DNA of 64,000 bases, from the NCBI GenBank assembly GCA_031548005.1, contig JAVBRK010000024.1, positions 1 to 64,000 of the forward strand, read 5' to 3'. Numbering within the stretch: position 1 is the first letter of the stretch; each line of letters starts with the position of its first letter. The notes below the pieces were generated by a model. The model had not been told where the DNA came from. It saw nothing but the letters and a program-made list of their open reading frames with translations, and ran no database searches. Shown piece after piece: positions 17,389-26,674 of this stretch. This DNA comes from BNXB01 sp031548005. GTDB taxonomy: Bacteria; Bacteroidota; Bacteroidia; Bacteroidales; Azobacteroidaceae. Made by a program: the position numbers and the translations under genes.

Positions 17389-18696
17389 ATGAAGCGTATC
17401 AGTACTTTTTTTGTATTATGGTTTCTGATATTACCTTTCCTTTCGATCGGAATCCATGCTCAGGAAAGCAATCTTTCAGATACGATCCGGACAGAGCGAA
17501 TATCAAAATTTCAGTTTGGAGGCTATGGAGAAGTCGCTTATCAGCGGATGTTTTACAGCGATAATGTATTGCGGTACAAGAAGCCCGATGTCTATAAAGA
17601 TGCTCCGGGATTCGGCCGGTTCGACCTGCCTCATGTAGTTTTTTATGTGAGTTATAATTTTGGTAACGGATGGAAAGTATCGTCCGAAATAGAATACGAG
17701 CATGGAGGTACCGGTGGTGCGGTGGAGATCGAAAATGAAGAAACGGGCGAGTATGAAACCGAGATGGAAAAGGGAGGTGAAGTAGTGCTGGAGCAGTTCT
17801 GGATTGAGAAAAGCTTTAGTAACGCTTTCAATGTGCGCGCCGGACATATCATCGTTCCGGTCGGCCTTACCAATATGTATCATATGCCCACAGAGTTTTT
17901 TTCCGTATTGCGGCCGGAAGAAGAATCGGCAATTCTTCCCTGTACCTGGCATGAAACCGGAATCAGCTTGTGGGGACGTTCCGGAAACTGGCGTTATGAA
18001 GGACAATTTCTGGCTGGCCTGGACGCCGAGCGTTTCAGCAATAGCGGTTGGATCAGTGAAGGATCGGTTTCTCCTTACGAATTTTCAATTGCCAATAAGT
18101 ACGCAGGAGCTTTCCGGATCGATAATTTCTCGGTCGAAGGTTTGCGCATGGGTTTAAGCGGGTATTTCGGATTTAGCGCCGAGAATAGTCTGAGGGCGGT
18201 AAACTACCAGAAATACAACGCAAACGGATCTGTAACAGTGGGTTCTTTGGATGCGGTTTATGATCAACATCATATTCTGGCGCGTGGGAATTTTATTTAT
18301 GGTTATTTAGGCGACTCCAAAATTATCTCGGATGTTAATAAGAAACTGCCTTCGGCCAGTCCTTCGCCCCGTACGGATGTGGCTTCGGATGTTATGAGCT
18401 ATTACGTGGAAGCCGGTTACGATGTTTTGTCATTGTTCAAAAAGAATAAAAAACCGGATGAACGGCTCTATTTATATGGCCACTATGGTTATTATAATTC
18501 GATGTATAAAACTGCCGAAGGAATCCCTCAAAAAGGATGGTGTGAAAAAACGATCATCCGTGGCGGGATTAATTATTTCCCGATGAAAGGATTAGTTATT
18601 AAGGGAGAATATGCTTTCCGGAACATCGATGCCCCTTATAATAATGAGCCCACATTTTCTTTAGGTATCGGCTATTCCGGTTTGTTTGTGAAATAA
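17389..18696 (+). CDS. Outer-membrane porin-like beta-barrel protein
   Basis: 435 residues from the ATG at 17389, with a signal peptide ending near GIHAQ. The mature part is made of alternating amphipathic strands (FQFGGYGEVAYQRMF, LPHVVFYVSYNFGNGWKVSSEIEYEHG, FNVRAGHIIVPVGLTNMYH) and ends LGIGYSGLFVK with a penultimate-type barrel terminus. The pattern resembles phosphate-selective porin O/P-like barrels. An acidic insert (VEIENEETGEYETEMEKG) could face the medium. It leads a three-gene cluster with an imelysin-like lipoprotein and a di-haem oxidoreductase, so transport of a metal or haem compound is a reasonable guess but not shown. Confidence 0.8.
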   Translation: MKRISTFFVLWFLILPFLSIGIHAQESNLSDTIRTERISKFQFGGYGEVAYQRMFYSDNVLRYKKPDVYKDAPGFGRFDLPHVVFYVSYNFGNGWKVSSEIEYEHGGTGGAVEIENEETGEYETEMEKGGEVVLEQFWIEKSFSNAFNVRAGHIIVPVGLTNMYHMPTEFFSVLRPEEESAILPCTWHETGISLWGRSGNWRYEGQFLAGLDAERFSNSGWISEGSVSPYEFSIANKYAGAFRIDNFSVEGLRMGLSGYFGFSAENSLRAVNYQKYNANGSVTVGSLDAVYDQHHILARGNFIYGYLGDSKIISDVNKKLPSASPSPRTDVASDVMSYYVEAGYDVLSLFKKNKKPDERLYLYGHYGYYNSMYKTAEGIPQKGWCEKTIIRGGINYFPMKGLVIKGEYAFRNIDAPYNNEPTFSLGIGYSGLFVK

Positions 18697-18726
18697 ATAC
18701 AAATGTAAGTTTTAATTGATAATTTT

Positions 18727-19914
18727 ATGAAGAAGTTTTTTAAGAGTGTTTTATTCGCCTTGTCCGTCATGGCTATGACGGCCGGTTTTCTTTCCTGTGA
18801 AGCAGACGACCCGTCGTCTAAAACTACAAATAACGATGTGCTTTACCAATCGATCCTTGAAAAATACGTGAATACCACTATTTTGCCTACTTATAAATCC
18901 ATGGCAGAAGCGGCTCTGGAAATGCGTACAGCCAATGAAGCCTTGAAAAATAATCCAACGGATGCGGCTATGAAAGCGGCCTCGGATGCCTGGATGAAAA
19001 CTCGTATCATATGGGAGATGAGTGAGGCTTTCTTGTTCGGACCTGTAGGGGAAAATGCCTTGAATATCGATGCTCATATAGATTCCTGGCCGTTGGAAAT
19101 GGAAGAAATTAATCTGGAATTGGATGCAATTGAGAAAGACCTTGCTGCCGGAGGGCGAGGCCTGAGTGGGGAGAAAGCATGGGAAATGGAAGAACAAGTG
19201 ATCGGATTCCATGTGACCGAATATTTGTTGTACCGGGATGGGAAATCCCGTCCGGCAAACAACCTGACCCGCGCCGAATTGAGTTACCTCACTGCCGCTA
19301 CGGATGCTTTGGCTTGGGATTGTATTCTCGCTTATGCTGCCTGGATTGGAGAGGATAATTTGCCATCGAATATGAAATCGGTTTACAATGAAAATCCGGC
19401 CATTGCCGATCATTTGCATAATAGTCCGACTTATATGGATTTTGCAAAAAAGCTTAAAACATCTGAAGGGTATTCTTCCTGGGGAGCAGCTCTGTGTGAA
19501 ATCCCTTCATGGGCAGCTAATATTGCTGCCGAAGTCAGCGCTACAAAGATCAACGATCCTTATGTCAGGCATGATGTGACTGATGTGGAATCCTGGTATA
19601 GCTGGCATTCTTTAGACGATTATGTGAATAACATCCTCAGTATTAAGAATGCTTATTTGGGAGGAATGGACGATCAGACAAGAGTAAATCCCTGTTTGAG
19701 TACTTATGTGGCTCAACTTGATGTTCAGTTGGATAAAGATATCAAAGCTAAAATCGAGGATTGTATCTCGAAAATCCGGAATATGGGTAAAGGAGGAAAA
19801 TCGTTCTACGAAGTGGTGCGCGACCAGATCAATAAAGAAGAAGTGGATGCCGCTATTGAAGCATGCGCTGAACTTGAGTCCTTGTTTGCCAATTTAGCAG
19901 AAAGAATAGAATAA
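18727..19914 (+). CDS. Imelysin-like lipoprotein (EfeO/IrpA family)
   Basis: 395 residues. Signal peptide with lipobox FLSC (Cys24). The helical imelysin domain includes the metal-binding-type motif GxHxxE at residues 160-165 (GFHVTE), preceded by the long helix MKAASDAWMKTRIIWEMSEAF and FGPVGENALNIDAHIDSWPL. Family members (IrpA, ICMP, EfeO M75 domain) are periplasmic or outer-membrane proteins linked to iron uptake; they are not proven peptidases. It lies 30 bases after the porin gene and 21 before the di-haem protein gene. Confidence 0.9.
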   Translation: MKKFFKSVLFALSVMAMTAGFLSCEADDPSSKTTNNDVLYQSILEKYVNTTILPTYKSMAEAALEMRTANEALKNNPTDAAMKAASDAWMKTRIIWEMSEAFLFGPVGENALNIDAHIDSWPLEMEEINLELDAIEKDLAAGGRGLSGEKAWEMEEQVIGFHVTEYLLYRDGKSRPANNLTRAELSYLTAATDALAWDCILAYAAWIGEDNLPSNMKSVYNENPAIADHLHNSPTYMDFAKKLKTSEGYSSWGAALCEIPSWAANIAAEVSATKINDPYVRHDVTDVESWYSWHSLDDYVNNILSIKNAYLGGMDDQTRVNPCLSTYVAQLDVQLDKDIKAKIEDCISKIRNMGKGGKSFYEVVRDQINKEEVDAAIEACAELESLFANLAERIE

Positions 19915-19935
19915 TTTGATGAAAAATAATGGTTT

Positions 19936-21447
19936 ATGAAAATTTTTGGTAGTCTTTTCAGAATGATGCTGATTGCTTCCCTGTTTGTGGCTTGTTCGGA
20001 AGATGAGCCGGACAGCAAAGACCCGGGAGGTAAGAAAGACCTTGGAGAAGAATGGTATCCGGGAGGAAAGATGGGAACTGCTTTTGATGCAACTTCAGGG
20101 GCGTATCGACAGGCTATGCCTGCCATCAGTGAGGATGCGATATTATATAAGGATTTTATGCGTGGCGAGCAGATTTTCGGAAAAAGTTTTGTTGCCAGCG
20201 AAGGACAGGGGTATTCCGGTCTGGGGCCGGCCTATATCCGGAAATCCTGCATTGCCTGCCATCCGAGTTATGGTGGACGCAGTAAGCGGGTAGAAAAATA
20301 CGATTCGAACGACAGCCGGAACGGGTACTTGCTGTTTATCTATGATCCGACAAAGCCTGGTTTGCCGTTGGCGACCCAATATTTTACCGGAATGACCCAG
20401 ACCCGTGTCGTTGCACCGTTCAAGGCGCCGGTTAGCGAATCCGGGATTAAAATAGAATGGCTTCCCCATACAGACGAGTACGGAAACAAATATGAGGACG
20501 GAACATCCTACAGCTTGATTTATCCGAAAGTGACGGTCGATCAGCAGGCAATCTTGTTTAAGGATTTCGATATGAGCCAGTATGCCGCCAGCATTGAAGC
20601 TACCATTGGTATTTATGGTACCGGTTTGCTTGATGCTATTTCCGATGAGGACTTGCGGGCGGAGTATCAGTCGCAGCAGGCTCGGGGATATTGTCCCGGC
20701 CAAATTGGGGCCGATATCGATGAATCCGGTTTGAATCCGTATTATCCGGGTAAACATCCGGGACGGTTTACTTATCTCTGCACCCGTGCTACACTTGATA
20801 ACGGTCCGGGTTCCAACGCTTTGTGGAATATTACCAACGTGACTCGTCCTGACCGGACGTACAACTACATTACGGAAGAATATTCCCGGGTTATGTCGAA
20901 AGATACTGAAGTTCAGGAGGCTTTGGGCAAAAGTGAAGAGGAGATTTTTACGGATCTGATGTCGAAATCACTCAAGCCGGAAATGACAATGGACGATTAT
21001 AATGCATTTATGGTTTGGCACCGGGGATTAGCTGTTCCTGCAGCACGGAATCTGGATGATGAAACGGTTCAGAAAGGGAAGCAATTGTTTTCCGATGCCG
21101 GATGTACCTCCTGCCACCGTCCGTCATGGACAACACGTAATAATTACAAACCGCTTCCGACCATTTCCAACCAGAAGATCTTTCCGTATACCGACCTGTT
21201 GATGCACGATTTGAATCTGCTTGAGGGTGGACGCCCGGCCAACAAATGCCGTACGACTCCGTTGTGGGGACGTGGCTTAATGAAAGTAACCTCGGGACAT
21301 ACCGATATGTTGCATGATTTACGGGCGCGTAACTACGAAGAAGCCATTTTGTGGCATGGAGGCGAAGCTAAAAAATCCAAAGAGAATTTCCGGAAAATGT
21401 CGAAAGCCGACCGGGATGCTTTGGTGAAGTTCCTGGAATCGATCTGA
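19936..21447 (+). CDS. Di-haem oxidoreductase (DHOR, cytochrome c peroxidase-like) lipoprotein
   Basis: 503 residues. Lipoprotein signal with Cys20 (lipobox FVAC). Two haem c attachment motifs: C105-IA-C108-H109 and C390-TS-C393-H394. Between them are the DHOR features DAISDEDLRA and GPGSNALWNITNVTRPDR. This matches the DHOR (formerly DUF1111) family, periplasmic di-haem proteins commonly encoded beside imelysins. A redox step, such as oxidising or reducing iron at the cell surface, is the usual proposal. The protein requires a cytochrome c maturation system, not seen in this window. A hairpin follows. Confidence 0.9.
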   Translation: MKIFGSLFRMMLIASLFVACSEDEPDSKDPGGKKDLGEEWYPGGKMGTAFDATSGAYRQAMPAISEDAILYKDFMRGEQIFGKSFVASEGQGYSGLGPAYIRKSCIACHPSYGGRSKRVEKYDSNDSRNGYLLFIYDPTKPGLPLATQYFTGMTQTRVVAPFKAPVSESGIKIEWLPHTDEYGNKYEDGTSYSLIYPKVTVDQQAILFKDFDMSQYAASIEATIGIYGTGLLDAISDEDLRAEYQSQQARGYCPGQIGADIDESGLNPYYPGKHPGRFTYLCTRATLDNGPGSNALWNITNVTRPDRTYNYITEEYSRVMSKDTEVQEALGKSEEEIFTDLMSKSLKPEMTMDDYNAFMVWHRGLAVPAARNLDDETVQKGKQLFSDAGCTSCHRPSWTTRNNYKPLPTISNQKIFPYTDLLMHDLNLLEGGRPANKCRTTPLWGRGLMKVTSGHTDMLHDLRARNYEEAILWHGGEAKKSKENFRKMSKADRDALVKFLESI

Positions 21448-21467
21448 TTTTCATAAAATTAAAAATA

Positions 21468-21520
21468 CCTTTCAATACGACTGCCTTTAAAAAGCATGAA
21501 GTATTGAAAGGCATTTTGTT
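21468..21520. terminator. Hairpin between DHOR and VOC genes
   Basis: CCTTTCAATAC (21468-21478) and GTATTGAAAGG (21501-21511) form a perfect 11-bp stem with a 22-base loop, followed by CATTTTGTTT. It lies between two convergent genes and could terminate either, more probably the plus-strand one. Confidence 0.7.
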
Positions 21521-21557
21521 TGTATACAGGACTTCCCCTGTATTATATCAAAAAAAC

Positions 21558-21938
21558 TTATCGTTTTACCGGAAGAATTTCAATCCAGTATCCGTCCGGA
21601 TCGTTGATGAAATACAATCCCATGTCGTGGTTTTCATAGCATACACAACCCATTTCCTTATGGAACTTCCGGATTTCATCGTAGTCACCTTCCACTCTCA
21701 CACAGAGGTGTACTTCATTGTCTCCCAGCTCGTATGCCCGGTCCCAATCGCGTAACCAGGTCAGTTCTAAAGAAAAATTGGACGATTCGTCGGTCAGATA
21801 GGTCAGTATAAATGATCCGTCGCTGGCTTTCTTTTCTTTCAATATCTTGAATCCAAGCGCTTTTTCATAAAATGCGATGCTTTTTTGCAGATTCCGTACA
21901 TTGAAATTATAATGATCAAATTTTGCTTTAATTTCCAT
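21558..21938 (-). CDS. VOC-family (glyoxalase I-like) protein
   Basis: 126 residues, two beta-alpha-beta-beta-beta modules: FDHYNFNVRNLQKSIAFYEKALGFKIL at the start and EVHLCVRVEGDYDEIRKFHKEM, YFINDPDGYWIEILP in the second half. His8, a Glu in SLELTW, His of EVHLCV and Glu of YWIEILP are in the places where glyoxalase I holds its metal. A lactoylglutathione-lyase-like activity on methylglyoxal adducts is plausible, but the thiol cofactor in this organism is unknown and other VOC activities are possible. Single gene. Confidence 0.82.
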   Translation of the reverse strand: MEIKAKFDHYNFNVRNLQKSIAFYEKALGFKILKEKKASDGSFILTYLTDESSNFSLELTWLRDWDRAYELGDNEVHLCVRVEGDYDEIRKFHKEMGCVCYENHDMGLYFINDPDGYWIEILPVKR

Positions 21939-22002
21939 AGAATATAGTTTTTATGGTGTAAAGTTATATTTTTATTTCAAAATCCGATCATTTTATTCCT
22001 GT

Positions 22003-23424
22003 TTACTTGATCAACCACATTTTTGTATTAATATCGTCCGGTCCCTGAGTTTGAATAACCTGCTGATAATTATTCATATTGAATGTTTGCTGGGAGTCGG
22101 GATATTTCCATCGTACCGGAATTTTTCCTCCATTACGGTTTCCATAGCCGGGATCCAGAGATGGAATGCCGGTGCGGCGGTAATCGAAATAAGGTTCGTA
22201 TCCGCTGTTGAAGAAGAAGGAAATCCATTTTTGAACCCCGATTTGGGTCCGTCCGATAGCAGGATTATAGACCACGAATTCTCCCTGGAGGTAGGCTTCG
22301 GCTTGATCGGCTATTCCGTAATAAGCGAATGAACCACGGATTCCGTTTTCGTAATATACTTTGGGATCTTTATTGATCCAGCCCCTCTGGGCAGCTTCTG
22401 CCAGGATGAATTGTAGTTCGGCATAGCTCATATAAATTCCTTTTTCCGTATTTGCTTCGTTATAGCGTTTATTCAGACGGGACTGACTTTTTAAGCCTCC
22501 GTTGTACTTGGCGGCACTATCGATTGGTAATGCACAGGGTACGCCTACATACTGTGGAGTTCCGGAGCCGGCAGATGCTTCAGTGGGCCGGGCGATGACC
22601 GATAAACGCGTGTCATTATACCTGATCAGTGTATCTACAAGCGGCTTGCCCATTACAGCTTCTCCGGCATCCAGTCCTGTCCACGTGTAATTGGGATAAC
22701 GGTTCGGGGCCTCTGGCAGGTAGGTCAGGGCTGCCATGTCGCCGTTATTTTCAAAAATCGGATATTGTCCTGGGTTATCTACGATGCTTTTTATTTTCGT
22801 TTTGGCATCGGGCATTTTATCGGATACGCGCATCAGTAGTCTCAGATGCAGGGAGTTTGCAAACTTTTTCCATTTCAGAATATCCCCGTTATACAAAATA
22901 TCTCCGGCTATTTCGGATCCGTTCGGATTCAACAATTCGTTTGCAGTTTCCAGATCGTCCAGAAGTCCTTTGTAAACATCCTGCTGAGCATCGAATTTGG
23001 GGGTGTATATTTCTTCTTTGGCTTTAATCGCTTCGGAGTAGGGGATATCTCCTACGCAATCAGTAATGCGAGAAAATAAAAATGATTTGAATATCAACCC
23101 GATTCCTTTAAAATTGTCATTTTCGATTCGTTCGGATTCGGTCATCAGGTTGTTGACATCATTCAATAAAGGATAATACCAGTAAGGAGTAGAGAACCAG
23201 TTATATTGTCCCCGGTCGGCATTATATTCGGCTTCTGCCGCCATTTGCTGGGTTACTAAACTTCCGCTGATATCCGTATCTACTCCGGAATAAACGATAT
23301 AAGGCAATATCATGTCCGGAGCCACTGATTCGGGTTCATTCCCGTTTGTGTTGATTTCGTCGAAGTTATTGGTACAGGAACATACCAGGAATATTATTGC
23401 GAATATATAAATAAAAGATTTCAT
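22003..23424 (-). CDS. SusD/RagB-like outer-membrane lipoprotein (SusD-like_2 group)
   Basis: 473 residues from the ATG at 23424 (MKSFIYIFAIIFLVCSCTN); the frame is open 48 codons further upstream across the end of susC, which is rejected because the lipoprotein signal begins here. N-terminal helices TPYWYYPLLNDVNNLM and GIGLIFKSFLFSRITDCVGDIPYSEA are typical of the SusD-like_2 group. It is the nutrient-binding lid of the SusC channel. It is the last gene of the 34.8 kb minus-strand run and 29 bases after its susC. Substrate unknown; nearest partners are the second DUF1080/Gfo-Idh pair. Confidence 0.92.
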   Translation of the reverse strand: MKSFIYIFAIIFLVCSCTNNFDEINTNGNEPESVAPDMILPYIVYSGVDTDISGSLVTQQMAAEAEYNADRGQYNWFSTPYWYYPLLNDVNNLMTESERIENDNFKGIGLIFKSFLFSRITDCVGDIPYSEAIKAKEEIYTPKFDAQQDVYKGLLDDLETANELLNPNGSEIAGDILYNGDILKWKKFANSLHLRLLMRVSDKMPDAKTKIKSIVDNPGQYPIFENNGDMAALTYLPEAPNRYPNYTWTGLDAGEAVMGKPLVDTLIRYNDTRLSVIARPTEASAGSGTPQYVGVPCALPIDSAAKYNGGLKSQSRLNKRYNEANTEKGIYMSYAELQFILAEAAQRGWINKDPKVYYENGIRGSFAYYGIADQAEAYLQGEFVVYNPAIGRTQIGVQKWISFFFNSGYEPYFDYRRTGIPSLDPGYGNRNGGKIPVRWKYPDSQQTFNMNNYQQVIQTQGPDDINTKMWLIK

Positions 23425-23453
23425 ATAGTTCAGTTTTAATTTTAATTTTTGGA

Positions 23454-26400
23454 TCAGAATGATACACTCAAGTTTACTCCGATGCTTTTGGGTGTCGGTA
23501 TCTGGGTATCTTCCACACCGTACCCTCCGGTTTCCGGATCGATATGACGGGCTTTCGACCACATCCATAAGTTGCGTCCTACTACTGAAACGGAAACATC
23601 CCGCAGTGCATAATTGCTCGATAGTTTAATGCTGGGGATTTTATATCCGAATCCGACTTCCCGTAATTTTAAGCAGCTTGCATCATAGTGATTGGTTTCT
23701 AACGATGAACGGTCGTAAAAATTCCAGGCCCATTCTTGCATGCTGATGTTGACATTATTGGGTACATATCCGGTAATATTTCCATCATTGTCCTTGACTG
23801 GCATCACCCCTTGAGGAGTAATCCCTTTTTCCCGTTGTCCGTCGATTACCGATTCGGCCAGTATACCGCCTTCCATCCCTTTGGCCAGGGTATTGGAGAA
23901 TACGATGCCTCCTTGTCTGTAATCGAGCAGGCAGGAAAGGGAAAATTGCTTGAATGCGAATACGTTTTTCAATCCGGCCATCCAATCCGGGTTGTAATTG
24001 CCGTATTTTTTCACATTATCTTCCCAAATGGTATATCCGTTGTCGAAGATGAACTGCCCGTCGGGAGCATGCTTGAATCCCCATCCGTACATATCACCCA
24101 TTCTGCCGCCTACGCGCGCTTCGGCATAACCACCGTCCATATCGTAGACGTCGATTCCCGGGTACAGTTCCCGTACGTATGAGCGGTTCATGGACCAGTT
24201 AATGTTCATTCCCCATTCGAAATTTTTTGTTTTAACCGGTTTGGCGCTTAATATGACTTCCATCCCTTTACTTTCTATTTTACCGGCGTTGATCATTTTA
24301 GAAACGGCGCCGGTAACGTTATTCAAAGGAATTGCCAAAATCTGATTGGTGGCAACAGTCTGATAAACGGTCCAATCCAGTCCTAATCTGTTTTCAAAAA
24401 AGCGCAAATCCAATCCCAGGTCCACACTGTTTATTTTCTCCGGTTTCAGGCTTTCATTTTTTAAATTGCCGGCATCATATACAGCAAATGTGCTTCCCCA
24501 TTTATTGGCATAAGAATAAGTCGATCTCAGATTATACGGGCCCGTGTCGTTACCTACTTGGGCCCAGGATGCCCGCGCTTTCATGAAAGAAATCCAGTCG
24601 GGCATTTTCGCCAGTTCGGAAACAATAACGCTTCCGGATACAGAAGGATAAAAGTAAGAGTTGTTGTCTAAAGGCAAGGTGCTGGACCAATCGTTCCGGC
24701 CGGTAATATCCAGGAATAACATACTTTTGTATGAGAATTGAGCGGATCCATATAAACTATTTACTACTTTTTCGGCATTCCATTCTTTTGCGCTTAAAGT
24801 TCCGCTCACATTTCCCAGGTTGTATATACCAGGTATACTTAACTCCGGAGCATCGGTATTGACTTGACGTGAGGTGTATTGCATGCGGTTTCCTCCGAGT
24901 GAGAGTTTATACTGGAATCCGTTTTCCAATGTTTTGTCCCAGGAAAGTAAAAAGTCGGCATTGGTTTCCTGAAAAATGGAATTATTGACCGTATAGCGTC
25001 CCCTCTTATGTTTGACCGAACTATAAGCTCTTCTGATCTGCATGTTATCATCGTACCAGTCGGTTCCTATTCGTCCCATCAAACTGAGCCCTTTTATGAG
25101 TTCATAATTAACGGTAATATTCCCGAAAATCCGGTTCTTTAGTTGCGACTGGGTGTTTTCATGCAAAACGAAATACGGATTATCTACCCAGATATTCAAT
25201 GAATTTTGTTCTAACCCTTCCCGGCCGGGTTTCCAATAATTTCTCAAGGTGCCCACATCTTCATTCATACCCCACCAGATAAATGTATACATGATCGGAT
25301 TATCCCAGTAATTGGTATTGGGCATATTATTACTTTTATTGATTACGTAGTTTCCCGAAACATTGATACTGAGGTTCTTCAATAAATTATATCCGGCATT
25401 CAATGCAAATGAGTTTCGTTTTAAGTCTGTATTGGGAACGATTCCGGTCTGATCCATATTGGTATAGGAGAACCGGAAGCTTCCTTTGTCGTTGGAATTA
25501 CTGATGGAGACGTTGTTGGTCCAGGTTACTCCGGTTTGGAAAAATTCTTCCAGGAAGTTGGGATGAGAAATCCAGGGTGTCGGAATCCTGTTTCCTGTAT
25601 TGGGGTCGACCGGGCTGGAAAATTGAGCGATTTCTACGTAACCGCTGGGCGTAGCCGGATCTTTCTGATTGAGTTTTGGCCCCCAGCAGTATCCGGATGC
25701 GTCATTGACTCCACTACCGGCGCCGTCGACATATTCGTACTTGAAATCCATTCCCGAACCATATTGGCTCTGATAGTCCGGAGTCCGGAGCAGCCAGGGT
25801 TGCAGCATCAGGCTCGTGTTGTAAGTAACGCCCAAACCATTGTTTTTCTTTCCGCTTTTTGTTGTAATGACGATTGCTCCGTTGGCTGCCCGGCTGCCGT
25901 ATAATGCTGCTGCGGTAGGCCCTTTCAGTACACTGATCGATTCTACATCGTCGGGATTGATATCACCTGCCCCGCTTCCGAAGTCTACTCCGTTGGTTTC
26001 ATAATCGGATTTGTTATTGCTGATGGGGATACCGTCGATTACAAACAAAGGACTGTTCCCATTGCTTGCCAGAGAAATTTCACCACGGATCTGTACCCGG
26101 GGAGAACCGCCGATTCCACCGGTATTGGAGTTCGAGATCTGGAGCCCTGCAACCTGTCCTGCCAGCGAGTTCAGCATGTTTGGTTCACGAACTTCGGTCA
26201 GAACTTCTCCTTTCAGGTCCTGTACGGCATATCCCAAAGCTTTTTTTTCGCGTTTGATACCCAGGGCCGTGACAACGACTTCGTCCAGTGTTTTGGTGTC
26301 TTCGTGCAACACAACATCGATTGTGGTCCGGCTGCCGATTGTTTGTTCCTGAGGAAGGAAACTTAAATACGTAAAAATCAGGGTTCCGCCTTTTTCCGGA

Positions 26401-26618
26401 GCAGAAATGAAGTATTTTCCATTGATGTCGGAAATCGTTCCGGTGTTTGTTCCTTTCAGAGAAACGCTGACCCCGACCAGCAACTCTCCTTTGTGGTCTG
26501 TGATTACTCCGGTTATTTTGTCCGGCTTGCTTTGCCCTGCCGTTTGGGCATAAAATTGTAACGGCACTAACAGCATCAATATCAAAATGATGCATTCTCT
26601 CAGTTTTTGAATTTTCAT
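23454..26618 (-). CDS. SusC/RagA-family TonB-dependent transporter
   Basis: 1054 residues. Signal peptide to about residue 25 (FYAQ), carboxypeptidase-regulatory-like domain about 34-106 (ITGVITDHKGELLVGVSVSLKG), TonB box DEVVVTALG at 112-120, plug with SLAGQVAGLQISNSNTGGIGGSPRVQIRG and NPDDVESISVLKGPTAAALYGSRAANGAI, then a 22-strand barrel ending SIGVNLSVSF. It imports an oligosaccharide or glycoside across the outer membrane together with the SusD homologue downstream. It shows no close resemblance in the plug to the other SusC in this window (45674), so the two pairs probably bind different ligands. No own -7 box was found in the 56-base gap upstream. Confidence 0.95.
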   Translation of the reverse strand: MKIQKLRECIILILMLLVPLQFYAQTAGQSKPDKITGVITDHKGELLVGVSVSLKGTNTGTISDINGKYFISAPEKGGTLIFTYLSFLPQEQTIGSRTTIDVVLHEDTKTLDEVVVTALGIKREKKALGYAVQDLKGEVLTEVREPNMLNSLAGQVAGLQISNSNTGGIGGSPRVQIRGEISLASNGNSPLFVIDGIPISNNKSDYETNGVDFGSGAGDINPDDVESISVLKGPTAAALYGSRAANGAIVITTKSGKKNNGLGVTYNTSLMLQPWLLRTPDYQSQYGSGMDFKYEYVDGAGSGVNDASGYCWGPKLNQKDPATPSGYVEIAQFSSPVDPNTGNRIPTPWISHPNFLEEFFQTGVTWTNNVSISNSNDKGSFRFSYTNMDQTGIVPNTDLKRNSFALNAGYNLLKNLSINVSGNYVINKSNNMPNTNYWDNPIMYTFIWWGMNEDVGTLRNYWKPGREGLEQNSLNIWVDNPYFVLHENTQSQLKNRIFGNITVNYELIKGLSLMGRIGTDWYDDNMQIRRAYSSVKHKRGRYTVNNSIFQETNADFLLSWDKTLENGFQYKLSLGGNRMQYTSRQVNTDAPELSIPGIYNLGNVSGTLSAKEWNAEKVVNSLYGSAQFSYKSMLFLDITGRNDWSSTLPLDNNSYFYPSVSGSVIVSELAKMPDWISFMKARASWAQVGNDTGPYNLRSTYSYANKWGSTFAVYDAGNLKNESLKPEKINSVDLGLDLRFFENRLGLDWTVYQTVATNQILAIPLNNVTGAVSKMINAGKIESKGMEVILSAKPVKTKNFEWGMNINWSMNRSYVRELYPGIDVYDMDGGYAEARVGGRMGDMYGWGFKHAPDGQFIFDNGYTIWEDNVKKYGNYNPDWMAGLKNVFAFKQFSLSCLLDYRQGGIVFSNTLAKGMEGGILAESVIDGQREKGITPQGVMPVKDNDGNITGYVPNNVNISMQEWAWNFYDRSSLETNHYDASCLKLREVGFGYKIPSIKLSSNYALRDVSVSVVGRNLWMWSKARHIDPETGGYGVEDTQIPTPKSIGVNLSVSF

Positions 26619-26674
26619 AAAACATCAGATTAGTTGGTTGATTAACGTGTCGTATTGAGATCTTAAAAATTACA

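Noticed and set aside
23425..23568. Longer start for the SusD-like gene
   Set aside because: The extra 48 codons overlap the susC 3' end and would bury the lipoprotein signal that begins at 23424.
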